A stretch of 64,000 nt of DNA from Vibrio salinus (GTDB lineage Bacteria; Pseudomonadota; Gammaproteobacteria; Enterobacterales; Vibrionaceae): contig NZ_JAJSDZ010000005.1 in the NCBI RefSeq assembly GCF_021272385.1, positions 620,001 through 684,000 of the forward strand, read 5' to 3'. Numbering within the stretch: the first letter of the stretch is position 1; each line of letters starts with the position of its first letter. Made by a program: the position numbers and the translations under genes. Positions 19,295 to 28,508 of this stretch are shown in pieces. Under the pieces are notes generated by a model. That model was given only the letters and a program-made list of their open reading frames with translations. It made no database searches and was not told the DNA's origin.

Positions 19295-20182
19295 TCATAC
19301 CCGGTTTCGTCCGAGAGAAATAACTACACGACGGTTTTTTTCCTTTCCTACCGGAGATGAATCATCAGCAATAGGACGTCGTTTCCCATAACCTTCAACC
19401 TGAATCCGGTTTTCAGGGAGTCCTAAAGACTTAAAGTAATCACGCAAAATTTTCGCCCGGCGTTCGGATAAATTTTGCCGCTCACTTTTTGTTCCATCTC
19501 CATCGGTATAAGTTGATACCAGAACCAAATCAATGTCCTGGTTATAACGGATATACTGAGCGATCTGAGCAAGACGCTTCTGTGAGGCTTTGTTTACCTG
19601 AAGGCTATCCCGGTCGTAGTGTAATATCGTAAATGAAATATCTTCAAAGCTGTACGGTAATAGTCGGTGAATGCATTGACTGAATTCGTCGTATTTTTTC
19701 TGGAAGAGAACCGATGACAAAGCGACTTCCACTCTCTCATTTCGGCTTCTCCACGCCTGATAGCTAAAGGTCGGGAACCTTCCCTTCTCCAACTCACTCA
19801 ATAAAGCCCAGGCAACCTGACCGCCAATATATCCATCGAATTGCTGAAAAAATTTGATTTCAGTTACCCTGTCAGCTTTTTCTCCCGGGCGCCAGGAAGG
19901 AGGCATTGAGATTAAAGTAACATTACGTGTTTTCCCCATTGGGCGGTTCATCTTCAGCTCAAAATCGAGATTAATTTTTTTACTTGCCCGTGATGTAAAC
20001 TGAGCCGTACCAAAATGCGGAATAGGATGAGTTAACTGACACTCGAGAGGGGTATCCTTAATTATGTTCCAATGAGACTCAAGAGGTTTGGCGACATAAC
20101 GGGTCTGCATCTCCATAGCATAAGAAGATGTTGCAATAAAAATTGCAGCTCCAGTCAATGTTAAACGATACCACTTATTCAT
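19295..20182 (-). CDS. motY: Sodium-type flagellar stator protein MotY
   Basis: Part of the T ring around the polar flagellar basal body that recruits PomAB stators in vibrios. The protein of about 295 residues has a signal peptide ending ...TSSYA (residue about 22), an N-terminal MotX-binding domain, and a C-terminal OmpA/MotB-type peptidoglycan-binding domain ([25 protein letters not shown]). The ATG at 20182 gives the usual MNKWYRL start; an in-frame TTG at 20191 is possible since GGAG lies close to it. Preceded by a sigma-54 promoter-like sequence. Divergent from rnt. Confidence 0.95.
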   Translation of the reverse strand: MNKWYRLTLTGAAIFIATSSYAMEMQTRYVAKPLESHWNIIKDTPLECQLTHPIPHFGTAQFTSRASKKINLDFELKMNRPMGKTRNVTLISMPPSWRPGEKADRVTEIKFFQQFDGYIGGQVAWALLSELEKGRFPTFSYQAWRSRNERVEVALSSVLFQKKYDEFSQCIHRLLPYSFEDISFTILHYDRDSLQVNKASQKRLAQIAQYIRYNQDIDLVLVSTYTDGDGTKSERQNLSERRAKILRDYFKSLGLPENRIQVEGYGKRRPIADDSSPVGKEKNRRVVISLGRNRV

Positions 20183-20254
20183 GACGCTCAATTACTCCAA
20201 ACAACCACTTATGACGGCAACAATTCGCCGTTATCTCGTCAGTACCAAAAATAC

Positions 20255-20270
20255 AGCAAATATCTTGCCA
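20255..20270 (-). promoter_or_regulatory. Putative sigma-54 promoter of motY
   Basis: Read on the minus strand, TGGCAAG-N4-TTGCT matches the -24/-12 consensus at every invariant position. Transcription would begin near 20244, about 60 bases before the motY start. This fits control by a flagellar activator such as FlrC, which is inferred. Confidence 0.7.
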
Positions 20271-20448
20271 ATTAATTTAAAGTACCAGAGTTGAAAAGGA
20301 ATGATACCAACCAGTCTTGTTGTTGATGCTCTGAATCCCGTAACCTGAAATGACCTATGTAAAAAGCCCTATTGTTTTTATGATAGTGGTTTTGATCATA
20401 CCCATAATCTGCAATAATGCGTCCCCTGTTTTATTATCTAGGGAAATC

Positions 20449-21102
20449 ATGGCGACTCATAGCGATACTTCACTGTTAAGGCAACGTTTCCGGGGATATT
20501 TACCTGTCGTAATCGATGTTGAAACGGCCGGCTTTAATGCGGCAACAGACGCTTTGTTAGAAATTTGTGCAATCACAACTCAAATGGATGAACAGGGCTA
20601 TCTGCAACCGGCAACAACAATGCACTTCCATATCATGCCATTTGAAGGCGCAAATTTGGAAAAAGAAGCACTGGAATTCATAGGTATGCCAGATCCCTAC
20701 AGCCCACTCAGAGGCGCTGTCAGTGAAGCAGAAGCATTAAAAGAAATCTACAAACAGATTCGTAAAGAACAGAAAGATGCCGGTTGCCAAAGAGCCATTA
20801 TCGTTGCTCATAACGCTCAATTTGATCATAGCTTTATAAAAGCAGCCAGTGAACGGGCAAAATTAAAGCGGGTCCCTTTTCATCCTTTTGCAACGTTTGA
20901 TACAGCCACGTTAAGTGGGCTGGCGTACGGACAAACTGTTTTGGCGAAAGCATGCAAAGTTGCAGGTATGGAGTTCGATGCAAACGAAGCCCATTCCGCT
21001 TTATACGATACAAAAAAAACCGCTGAATTATTCTGCGGCATTGTCAATAAATGGAAAGACCTCGGTGGCTGGCCATTAGCCGACAATACCCAAAACAATT
21101 AA
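20449..21102 (+). CDS. rnt: Ribonuclease T
   Basis: A DEDD-family 3'-5' exonuclease that trims tRNA and other stable RNAs. The 217-residue protein has Exo[21 protein letters not shown], Exo[16 protein letters not shown] and Exo[19 protein letters not shown] chose ATG 20449 ([17 protein letters not shown]), which has AGGGAAA upstream and fits E. coli Rnt in length. The 33 extra codons upstream in frame are hydrophobic and not family-like. The antiporter gene follows after 37 bases. Confidence 0.96.
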   Translation: MATHSDTSLLRQRFRGYLPVVIDVETAGFNAATDALLEICAITTQMDEQGYLQPATTMHFHIMPFEGANLEKEALEFIGMPDPYSPLRGAVSEAEALKEIYKQIRKEQKDAGCQRAIIVAHNAQFDHSFIKAASERAKLKRVPFHPFATFDTATLSGLAYGQTVLAKACKVAGMEFDANEAHSALYDTKKTAELFCGIVNKWKDLGGWPLADNTQNN

Positions 21103-21139
21103 TAAATAACGATAGTTAGACTTAACAAACGAGAGTAGT

Positions 21140-22468
21140 ATGAATCCTGTTGTAATATCCGTCTGCGTCATGCTGATACTTGCATTGATGCGAGTAAACG
21201 TGGTCGTAGCACTCACATTTAGTGCTATTGTCGGAGGCTTGGTTTCCGGCATGTCACTGAATGAAGCGGTTTCCGCCTTTGAAAGTGGTCTTGGAAACGG
21301 TGCCAATATTGCGTTAAGCTACGCAATGCTTGGAGCATTTGCTGTTGCTATTTCCAAGTCAGGTGTCACGGATCTGGTCGCACAAAGCGTCGTAAAAAAA
21401 ATATCCGGCCGAAGACATGATACCGCAAGCCTTGGCTTTAAGTACGCTATGTTATTTGCTTTAGTACTTGTCACCATGTCTTCACAAAACATCATCCCGG
21501 TCCATATTGCTTTCATTCCTATTTTGATCCCACCACTCCTTGGTGTATTTGCAAAATTAAAAATTGACCGCCGACTTATCGCCTGTATTCTGACATTCGG
21601 TCTAATCACACCCTATATGGTTCTTCCAATCGGTTTCGGAGGTATATTCCTGAACGATATCCTGCTTAAAAATTTGCACGATAACGGACTCGCTAATGTT
21701 ACTGCCAGCCAAATTCCTACTGCAATGTTGCTCCCAGGGTTAGGTATGGTATTTGGGCTTCTGCTGGCTGTCTTTTTCTCTTATCGCAAACCTCGCGAAT
21801 ACCAGGAAAATGATATGACGGTAGTCAGCCACGATACGACCGTTCAGATTAATAAGAAAAATATCTTTGTTGCCTTTTTGGGTATCATTGCCGCACTCTC
21901 CATTCAGTTAATGACAGAATCTATGGTTGTCGGTGCTCTTACGGGCTTTATGGTGTTTGCTCTTGGTGGCATTATCAAATGGAAAGAGACACATGATGTA
22001 TTCACCCGGGGTGTCCACATGATGGCAATGATCGGCTTTATTATGATTGCAGCGGCTGGCTTTGCAGCTGTAATGAAACAAACCGGAGGTGTTGAATCGT
22101 TGGTTTCTTCACTATCAAGCACTATCGGTCATAACAAACCTCTTGCTGCACTGCTTATGCTTGTTGTCGGACTTCTGGTAACGATGGGGATCGGTTCATC
22201 CTTTTCTACGATTCCAATAATTGCAACCATCTACGTTCCTCTGTCTGCTGCATTTGGGTTCTCACCACTTGCAACCATTGCGCTTGTTGGTACTGCGGCT
22301 GCACTTGGGGACGCAGGTTCTCCGGCATCAGATTCAACACTGGGTCCGACAGCGGGCCTGAATGCAGATGGGCAACATGAACATATCTGGGAAACGGTCG
22401 TACCAACGTTTATTCACTACAACATCCCGCTCATTATCTTTGGCTGGATTGCTGCGATGACTCTGTAG
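21140..22468 (+). CDS. Na+/H+ antiporter-family membrane protein (NhaC/YuiF-like)
   Basis: A 442-residue polytopic membrane protein with about 11 helices. Its ending [23 protein letters not shown]...[10 protein letters not shown] is typical of the Na+/H+ antiporter (PF03553-type) family that includes B. subtilis YuiF, some members of which may instead carry amino acids. [22 protein letters not shown] is another conserved stretch. The ATG has GAGAGTAGT upstream. The substrate cannot be fixed from sequence. Confidence 0.88.
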   Translation: MNPVVISVCVMLILALMRVNVVVALTFSAIVGGLVSGMSLNEAVSAFESGLGNGANIALSYAMLGAFAVAISKSGVTDLVAQSVVKKISGRRHDTASLGFKYAMLFALVLVTMSSQNIIPVHIAFIPILIPPLLGVFAKLKIDRRLIACILTFGLITPYMVLPIGFGGIFLNDILLKNLHDNGLANVTASQIPTAMLLPGLGMVFGLLLAVFFSYRKPREYQENDMTVVSHDTTVQINKKNIFVAFLGIIAALSIQLMTESMVVGALTGFMVFALGGIIKWKETHDVFTRGVHMMAMIGFIMIAAAGFAAVMKQTGGVESLVSSLSSTIGHNKPLAALLMLVVGLLVTMGIGSSFSTIPIIATIYVPLSAAFGFSPLATIALVGTAAALGDAGSPASDSTLGPTAGLNADGQHEHIWETVVPTFIHYNIPLIIFGWIAAMTL

Positions 22469-22490
22469 AATTATCAACAACAAAATGAAA

Positions 22491-22515
22491 AGGCTTCCAT
22501 TCGGAAGCCTTTTTT
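22491..22515. terminator. Bidirectional terminator between antiporter gene and purF
   Basis: AGGCTTCC (22491-22498), loop ATTC, GGAAGCCT (22503-22510), with AAAA before and TTTTT after, so it can serve both convergent genes. Confidence 0.92.
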
Positions 22516-22547
22516 ATTAACAACTAACCACGTTGCCAGTATTTTTA

Positions 22548-24065
22548 TTATGCACCTTCGTTATACAACTCAAGATTAGCCAGCTCTTGCTGTATTTCAC
22601 GTTGAGTCTTAGCATCATCATTGCGCATATCTTCAAGATACTGCAAATAATCATTATCGATATCACCGGTAACGTATTCACCATTAAATACCGATGTTTC
22701 AAAATTCGTTATCTCTGGATTTCCAAGGCCAACCGCTTCAACCAAATCACCCAGCCTCTGGAATATAAGAGCATCTGCTCCAATTTTTTCACAAATTGCA
22801 TCTGAATCTCGGCCATGAGCAATCAATTCATGAGCACTTGGCATATCGATACCATACACATTAGGGAATCGTATCTCTGGTGCAGCAGAGACCATATAAA
22901 CTTTATTTGCGCCGGAATCACGTGCCATTTCAACAATTTGTTCCGAAGTTGTACCACGTACAATTGAATCGTCCACCAACAGAACGTTCTTATCTTTAAA
23001 CTCAGAACGAATCGCATTTAGTTTACGACGGACAGACTTCACCCGTTGCTCCTGACCTGGCATGATGAAAGTACGCCCTACATAGCGGTTCTTAACGAAG
23101 CCCTGACGATAAGGTTTATTTATCGCCTGTGCAATCTGTAAAGCAATATCATTCGACGTTTCAGGAATAGGAATCACAACATCAATATCCAGTTCTGAAT
23201 ACTCGCTTTTTATCCGCTCACCCAATTTTTTACCCATTTCAACGCGGGCAGCATAAACTGAAATTTGATCGATAAATGAATCTGGGCGGGCGAAATATAC
23301 GTATTCAAAAATACAAGGATTCAGGCTTGGATTATCCGCACATTGCTTAGTAAACAACTCACCATCAAATGTCACATAAACAGCTTCACCGGGAGCAACG
23401 TCACGCATAAATTCAAAACCAATCGCGTCCAATGCAACGGATTCGGAGGCAACCATATACTCGGTTTTCCCTTTTTTATTCACTCGTTTTCCAAGACACA
23501 AAGGCCGGATACCGTGAGGGTCTCTGAATGCAATCAAACCATGCCCGATAATCATCGCTACAACAGCATAGGCTCCACGAATCGTCCGGTGTACATTGGT
23601 TACTGCACGAAAAACATCATCATCCCCAACATTTCCCTTAACAGTATCAATTTCATGAGCTAACACATTCAGAAGAACTTCCGAATCAGACGTCGTATTA
23701 ATATGACGACGATCTTTATCAAACAGTTTTTCTCTGACTTCTTTTGCATTAGTCAGGTTACCATTGTGAGCAAGTGTGATACCAAAAGGAGAGTTAACGT
23801 AGAAAGGCTGGGCTTCGGATGCGCTTGAACTCCCTGCTGTAGGATAACGAACATGACCAATTCCAACCGTTCCCTGAAGGCGTTGCATGTGCTTAGCAGC
23901 AAATACATCCTTCACTAAACCGTTCGCCTTACGTAGACGAAAACGATTGCTATCTATGGTACAAATACCAGCGGCATCTTGGCCACGATGCTGTAAGACC
24001 GTCAAAGCGTCATAAATAGACTGGTTTACAGGTGTTGTACCAACGATTCCAACAATACCACACAT
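22548..24065 (-). CDS. purF: Amidophosphoribosyltransferase
   Basis: First committed enzyme of purine synthesis (PRPP + glutamine to phosphoribosylamine). The 505-residue protein starts MCGIVGIVG, exposing the catalytic Cys after Met removal, and has the N-terminal nucleophile glutaminase domain ([21 protein letters not shown]) and the PRPP loop [18 protein letters not shown] near residue 365. It is 37 bases downstream of cvpA, the standard enterobacterial and vibrio arrangement, under the PurR box upstream of cvpA. Confidence 0.98.
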   Translation of the reverse strand: MCGIVGIVGTTPVNQSIYDALTVLQHRGQDAAGICTIDSNRFRLRKANGLVKDVFAAKHMQRLQGTVGIGHVRYPTAGSSSASEAQPFYVNSPFGITLAHNGNLTNAKEVREKLFDKDRRHINTTSDSEVLLNVLAHEIDTVKGNVGDDDVFRAVTNVHRTIRGAYAVVAMIIGHGLIAFRDPHGIRPLCLGKRVNKKGKTEYMVASESVALDAIGFEFMRDVAPGEAVYVTFDGELFTKQCADNPSLNPCIFEYVYFARPDSFIDQISVYAARVEMGKKLGERIKSEYSELDIDVVIPIPETSNDIALQIAQAINKPYRQGFVKNRYVGRTFIMPGQEQRVKSVRRKLNAIRSEFKDKNVLLVDDSIVRGTTSEQIVEMARDSGANKVYMVSAAPEIRFPNVYGIDMPSAHELIAHGRDSDAICEKIGADALIFQRLGDLVEAVGLGNPEITNFETSVFNGEYVTGDIDNDYLQYLEDMRNDDAKTQREIQQELANLELYNEGA

Positions 24066-24102
24066 ATGTCTTAATCCTCGATTTGCGACAATTAACAGGC
24101 TC

Positions 24103-24594
24103 TCAAATTCGGCCTGATAAAAAACTTGATGAAGTTTTTAAATGATCAAAGAATAAATTAATAATCCAGCTAAACTGCGGGACAATCTGTGAATTCTTCC
24201 ACCAATCTGAATCCGGAAATGCAGTAAATGCATCCAAAAAAAACAAAACAGCAGCAACAATCATGACACCACGGAGACCGCCGAATACGACGCCCAGCAC
24301 ACGATCAGTACCCGATAGTCCTGTTTTCTGAACTAACTGAGCAACAACGTAGTTAACAATAGCACCAACAATCAATGTTGCGATAAATAACGCCGCAATT
24401 GCAGCACCATTTCTAAATAACGCATCATGTATATTGGTAAAATAGACTGCAAGCTTCGGGTAGTAATGTCCCGCAATGAAAAATGCAGCTAACCAAGTAA
24501 CTAACGATAAGGCTTCTTTAGAAAAACCACGAATTAAGCTGATTAGCGCTGACAGGCCAATCACACTTAAAATGACAATATCTAACCAATTCAT
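24103..24594 (-). CDS. cvpA: CvpA-family inner-membrane protein
   Basis: A 163-residue membrane protein with four predicted helices, opening [31 protein letters not shown], and with [16 protein letters not shown], both diagnostic for CvpA. E. coli CvpA is needed for colicin V production; its cellular role is unclear. First gene of cvpA-purF; its promoter carries a perfect PurR operator. Confidence 0.96.
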   Translation of the reverse strand: MNWLDIVILSVIGLSALISLIRGFSKEALSLVTWLAAFFIAGHYYPKLAVYFTNIHDALFRNGAAIAALFIATLIVGAIVNYVVAQLVQKTGLSGTDRVLGVVFGGLRGVMIVAAVLFFLDAFTAFPDSDWWKNSQIVPQFSWIINLFFDHLKTSSSFLSGRI

Positions 24595-24644
24595 ATATGC
24601 ACTTACAGCTTAAGTTGGGGCGCATTTTAACAGAAAAAACGCGC

Positions 24645-24660
24645 ACGCAAACGTTTTCTT
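24645..24660 (-). promoter_or_regulatory. PurR operator upstream of cvpA-purF
   Basis: ACGCAAACGTTTTCTT is an exact match to the PurR consensus ACGCAAACGTTTTCNT. On the minus strand it covers the -35 area (TTTGCG) of a plausible promoter with -10 TAAAAT. It overlaps the stop codon of dedD. Confidence 0.92.
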
Positions 24661-25249
24661 ACGGATTTAGTGGTTTAAATTTAATCAATCGACCTTTTGC
24701 ACCGGTTATTTTTTCCAATTCGGTTAATTGACGCTCAAGCTTACTTTTGGATACATCAGGACCAATAATGACTCTGGTAAACCCATTCTCAACTTTTGTA
24801 TGAGCCTGATATCCTCTTTTTTGCAGATCACTGACCAGTTTTTTTGCATTATCTGCATTTTTCAGAGCCATTAACTGAATAAGCCAGGCACTGTCCTTAT
24901 AGTTATTCTTCTCAGCGACTTCACGTACTTCAGTATTAATTTCTGACTTTTCATTCACTGTACGAGGTTTTACTGATGGTTCAGACGATTCTGAATGTTG
25001 ATTTACAGAAGATTGGACTTCTTTCACCTTAACAGGAGATTCAGGAAGATTAACATCAACTTCTTTGGGCTCAAGCACTTCGTAGGTAGTAGTTGCATCA
25101 CTATCCGCCATCTCTGGTTTCAGAGGAACACTTGCAATCTCCTCATGAAAGTGCGTTTTTTTTCCATCAAATACATCCGGAAGAATAATAACGCCAATGG
25201 ATACTAAGATTATGGTGCCAACTAAGCGATTTTGAAACCGACTCGCCAT
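24659..25249 (-). CDS. dedD: DedD SPOR-domain cell-division protein
   Basis: A 196-residue bitopic protein that localises to the septum by binding denuded peptidoglycan. It has an N-terminal membrane helix (about residues 9-25, LVGTIILVSIGVIILPDVF), an acidic linker (about 30-115) and a C-terminal SPOR domain (WLIQLMALKNADNAKKLVSDLQKRGYQAHT). The ATG overlaps the folC stop by one base. The PurR box for the next genes overlaps its own stop. Confidence 0.95.
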   Translation of the reverse strand: MASRFQNRLVGTIILVSIGVIILPDVFDGKKTHFHEEIASVPLKPEMADSDATTTYEVLEPKEVDVNLPESPVKVKEVQSSVNQHSESSEPSVKPRTVNEKSEINTEVREVAEKNNYKDSAWLIQLMALKNADNAKKLVSDLQKRGYQAHTKVENGFTRVIIGPDVSKSKLERQLTELEKITGAKGRLIKFKPLNP

Positions 25250-26520
25250 TACACACTTCTCTCCTTACTTTGCCAATACTCCAAAACCTCTCCAGCAGTA
25301 TGGAAAGACCCGACAACAACAATGACATCAGTTTCTTCTGCCTGTGTCAGAGCGGCTTTAAATGCTGTGACCGGATTCTCATATTCACTGACCTTACCAG
25401 AAATATGACAGACTAACTCAGATGCTGTTGCTGCTCTTGGTCCAGTCAGTGAGCATGGATACCAATGCGTTATAACAGGTGATAAATTGGATATCGTTTG
25501 CTTAATATCTTTATCATGTAGCATGCCTAGTACAGCATGAATCACTTTACCCGGATATTGTTTCTTTAATTGTTCGCTGAGATAATTTGCCGCATGAGGG
25601 TTATGTGCCACATCAATTAAAATGATTGGACAATCAGAAAGAACTTGCATGCGACCAGGCAAATGGGCTTTTTTTAGCCCATTAACAATATTAATGTCGC
25701 TAATATCAAGATCAGAACAACCTAATGCCATCAAGGCAGTGGCCGCATTTGGAAGTGGCAGGACAGGCACCGGTAAATCCGTTAAATCAAAAGCTCCGCT
25801 TCGCCAGTCCCAGGTCTCATTATCGTTAACTTTATACGTAAACTGAATACCAACCTGATAAAGGTTTGCATGAATCTCATCTGCATGTGCCGCAACTGTC
25901 GCAGGAGGATTTGGCTGCCCACAAACGGCGGGGTTCTCAGAACGAAATATGCCAGCTTTCTCATAGCCAATAACATTGATGTCGTCGCCCAACCAATCGA
26001 CGTGATCCACGGCCAGACTGGTAATGACAGACACATCGTGATCAACCACATTTGTCGCATCAAGACGACCTCCCAGGCCGACTTCTAAAATGGCGACATC
26101 CACCTGATTAGATTTAAAAAGCTGTAACGCAGCCAGAGTACCAAATTCAAAAAAACTTAAACTGGTGTTTCCGCGTGCACTCTCAACCACAGAAAAAGCA
26201 TCAGTATGCTCCTGAGCGGATAACTCCTGACCATTAATACGAACACGCTCTGTATAGCGGATAAGATGGGGGGAACTATAGACACCAACTGTATAGCCGG
26301 CATCCAAAAGGATCGCTTCAAGTAAAGCGCAAGTTGAACCTTTTCCATTTGTTCCTGCAACCGTAATCACTTTGGGGGCAGGTTTTGTCAAACCGGCTTC
26401 GCCGGCAACAATCTGAACTCTTTCTAAACCCAGATCAATAGCAGATGTGTGAATACTGCTCAGATAATCAAGCCACACCGATAAAGAAGATGTGGCTTGT
26501 GGTGTTGGGATCTTTGTCAT
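25249..26520 (-). CDS. folC: Dihydrofolate/folylpolyglutamate synthase
   Basis: Bifunctional folate enzyme that adds glutamate to dihydropteroate and folates (423 residues). It has the Mur-ligase-type P-loop ITVAGTNGKGSTCALLEAIL (about residues 54-73), YSSPHLIRYTERVRING and EVGLGGRLDATNVVDHD, and the C-terminal DVAHNPHAA. Between accD and dedD in the conserved cluster. Confidence 0.97.
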   Translation of the reverse strand: MTKIPTPQATSSLSVWLDYLSSIHTSAIDLGLERVQIVAGEAGLTKPAPKVITVAGTNGKGSTCALLEAILLDAGYTVGVYSSPHLIRYTERVRINGQELSAQEHTDAFSVVESARGNTSLSFFEFGTLAALQLFKSNQVDVAILEVGLGGRLDATNVVDHDVSVITSLAVDHVDWLGDDINVIGYEKAGIFRSENPAVCGQPNPPATVAAHADEIHANLYQVGIQFTYKVNDNETWDWRSGAFDLTDLPVPVLPLPNAATALMALGCSDLDISDINIVNGLKKAHLPGRMQVLSDCPIILIDVAHNPHAANYLSEQLKKQYPGKVIHAVLGMLHDKDIKQTISNLSPVITHWYPCSLTGPRAATASELVCHISGKVSEYENPVTAFKAALTQAEETDVIVVVGSFHTAGEVLEYWQSKERSV

Positions 26521-26563
26521 CTAACGTTAAACCATTCAATTATGGATTTTGTTAGCGCCTACT

Positions 26564-27481
26564 TTACCCTTTTTTCTCTTCTTCTGATACTGCAGAAGGT
26601 GCAATTTCTTCTTCAATTTCTTCCTGAGGAGAAGCAGTATTGGTTAATTTTGCAATCAAACCACCAATTTTTTCTCTCATTTCACGACGGTCAACAATCA
26701 TGTCGATAGCACCATGCTCCAGCAAGAATTCACTGCGCTGGAATCCTTCAGGAAGATCTTCCCGTACGGTTTGTTCAATAACACGACGTCCTGCAAAACC
26801 AATCAATGCTTTAGGTTCACCAATATTAATATCTCCTAGCATGGCCAGACTCGCAGAAACACCGCCCATTGTCGGATCCGTCATAACGGAAATAAATGGC
26901 AGTCCTTTCTCTGACAATTTTTCCAACGCCGCGCTGGTTTTCGCCATTTGCATCAGTGACATTAGTGCCTCCTGCATACGGGCACCACCACTGGCAGAGA
27001 AGCAGACTAATCCACAATTGTGTTCCATCGCCGCTTCTACCGCTTTAACAAAACGAGCTCCGACAACCGACCCCATTGAGCCGCCCATAAAGGAAAATTC
27101 AAAAGCACAGGCAACAATTGGCAAACCTAATAACTCACCTTTCATTACCACAAGCGCATCTTTTTCCCCACTTGATTTCTGGGCAGTAGCAATACGTTCT
27201 TTATACCGTTTAGAGTCTTTAAACTTCAGTTTATCCTGAGGTTCAAGATCCCCTCCCAGTTCCACCCGGTTATCTTCATCTAAAAACGTCTCCAGACGCT
27301 TACGTGCATGCATACGCATATGAAAATTACATTTAGGGCAAACTTCTAAATTACGCTCTAGTTCGGCGTAGTAAAGTACCTGTTCACAAGAAGAACACTT
27401 GGTCCACACACCTTCTGGTATGGATGCTTTTCTTGAACTAACAATGTTACTTTTCTCTAAAATCTTTTCGAGCCAACTCAT
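26564..27481 (-). CDS. accD: Acetyl-CoA carboxylase carboxyltransferase subunit beta
   Basis: Transfers carboxyl from carboxybiotin to acetyl-CoA together with AccA. The 305-residue protein has the N-terminal Cys4 zinc finger ([11 protein letters not shown]...[11 protein letters not shown], about residues 26-50) and the carboxyltransferase core with [34 protein letters not shown] and [11 protein letters not shown]. The last 25 residues are an acidic tail. Standard neighbour of folC and truA. Confidence 0.98.
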   Translation of the reverse strand: MSWLEKILEKSNIVSSRKASIPEGVWTKCSSCEQVLYYAELERNLEVCPKCNFHMRMHARKRLETFLDEDNRVELGGDLEPQDKLKFKDSKRYKERIATAQKSSGEKDALVVMKGELLGLPIVACAFEFSFMGGSMGSVVGARFVKAVEAAMEHNCGLVCFSASGGARMQEALMSLMQMAKTSAALEKLSEKGLPFISVMTDPTMGGVSASLAMLGDINIGEPKALIGFAGRRVIEQTVREDLPEGFQRSEFLLEHGAIDMIVDRREMREKIGGLIAKLTNTASPQEEIEEEIAPSAVSEEEKKG

Positions 27482-27639
27482 GGAAGACCTTTCTCTCCTA
27501 ACCCTTTTATACAGATAAAGGGCATTCTTTCGAAATAAAACACACCGGATTAAACCATAATAATACCGATGTGTGGATAAAAAACTGGTAGTACCTATTC
27601 TGATACACGACTTTAATCTGAATTATTGGAGTGACATAT

Positions 27640-28440
27640 TTACAAAGAGTTCAGATTCTCTGGCAAGAAAACAGGACCTAACGGCTGATCAGGTATACCA
27701 AACTCATCGGGATAATCTACCTTAACCAGATACAATCCTTCTGCTTTGGCCGTTGCCGACGCCAATTTCCGGTCCTTCTGTTCCAATAGCCATTTTATCC
27801 ATTCTGTTGATTGCTCACCTTTTCCAACAGTAATCAGACTACCGGCAATATTTCTCACCATATGATGAACAAAAGCATTTGCTTTTATGTCTATCACCAC
27901 ATAATTACCTAACCGAAAAACATTTAAGTGCGATATATTACGCCAAGGACTTTTCGATTGACAGTGCACAGCACGAAATGAGGTAAAGTCATTTTCACCA
28001 AGGAGATACTGTCCTGCTTCGTGCATTTTCTTTTCATCAAGCTCGCCATGATAATGGCTGACACCAGAAGATAAAATAGCCGGTCTTAACTGGTGATTAT
28101 AAATAACATAACGATACCGGCGTGCTGTAGCTGAAAACCGGGCATGAAAATCATCAGAAACAGTTTTTACCCATTTAACGGCAATATCACCAGGTAAATG
28201 CGCATTCGTCCCCATGGACCAGGCAATCAACTTACGTTCTGCTTCCGTATCAAAATGGACAACTTGTCCGGTTCCATGAACACCAGCATCAGTCCGCCCT
28301 GCACAAGAGACTTCTACCGGATGATTTGCAATAACTGAAAGCGCTGTTTCCAATTTCTGCTGGACACTGGAAACATCCCTTTGCCTCTGCCATCCATAAT
28401 AATTCGCACCATTATATTCTATGCCTAAAGCGAGTCTCAT
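27640..28440 (-). CDS. truA: tRNA pseudouridine synthase A
   Basis: Makes pseudouridine at tRNA positions 38-40. The 266-residue protein begins [20 protein letters not shown], with the catalytic Asp in [18 protein letters not shown] near residue 53 and [13 protein letters not shown] later on. It follows fimV after 68 bases; accD lies 158 bases downstream. Confidence 0.97.
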   Translation of the reverse strand: MRLALGIEYNGANYYGWQRQRDVSSVQQKLETALSVIANHPVEVSCAGRTDAGVHGTGQVVHFDTEAERKLIAWSMGTNAHLPGDIAVKWVKTVSDDFHARFSATARRYRYVIYNHQLRPAILSSGVSHYHGELDEKKMHEAGQYLLGENDFTSFRAVHCQSKSPWRNISHLNVFRLGNYVVIDIKANAFVHHMVRNIAGSLITVGKGEQSTEWIKWLLEQKDRKLASATAKAEGLYLVKVDYPDEFGIPDQPLGPVFLPENLNSL

Positions 28441-28508
28441 TGTATTGTTCTCTGAGAAATGGGGTCGGAAGTATAATATTAATCAGTAAAAATATCTAAC
28501 CAACTTCT

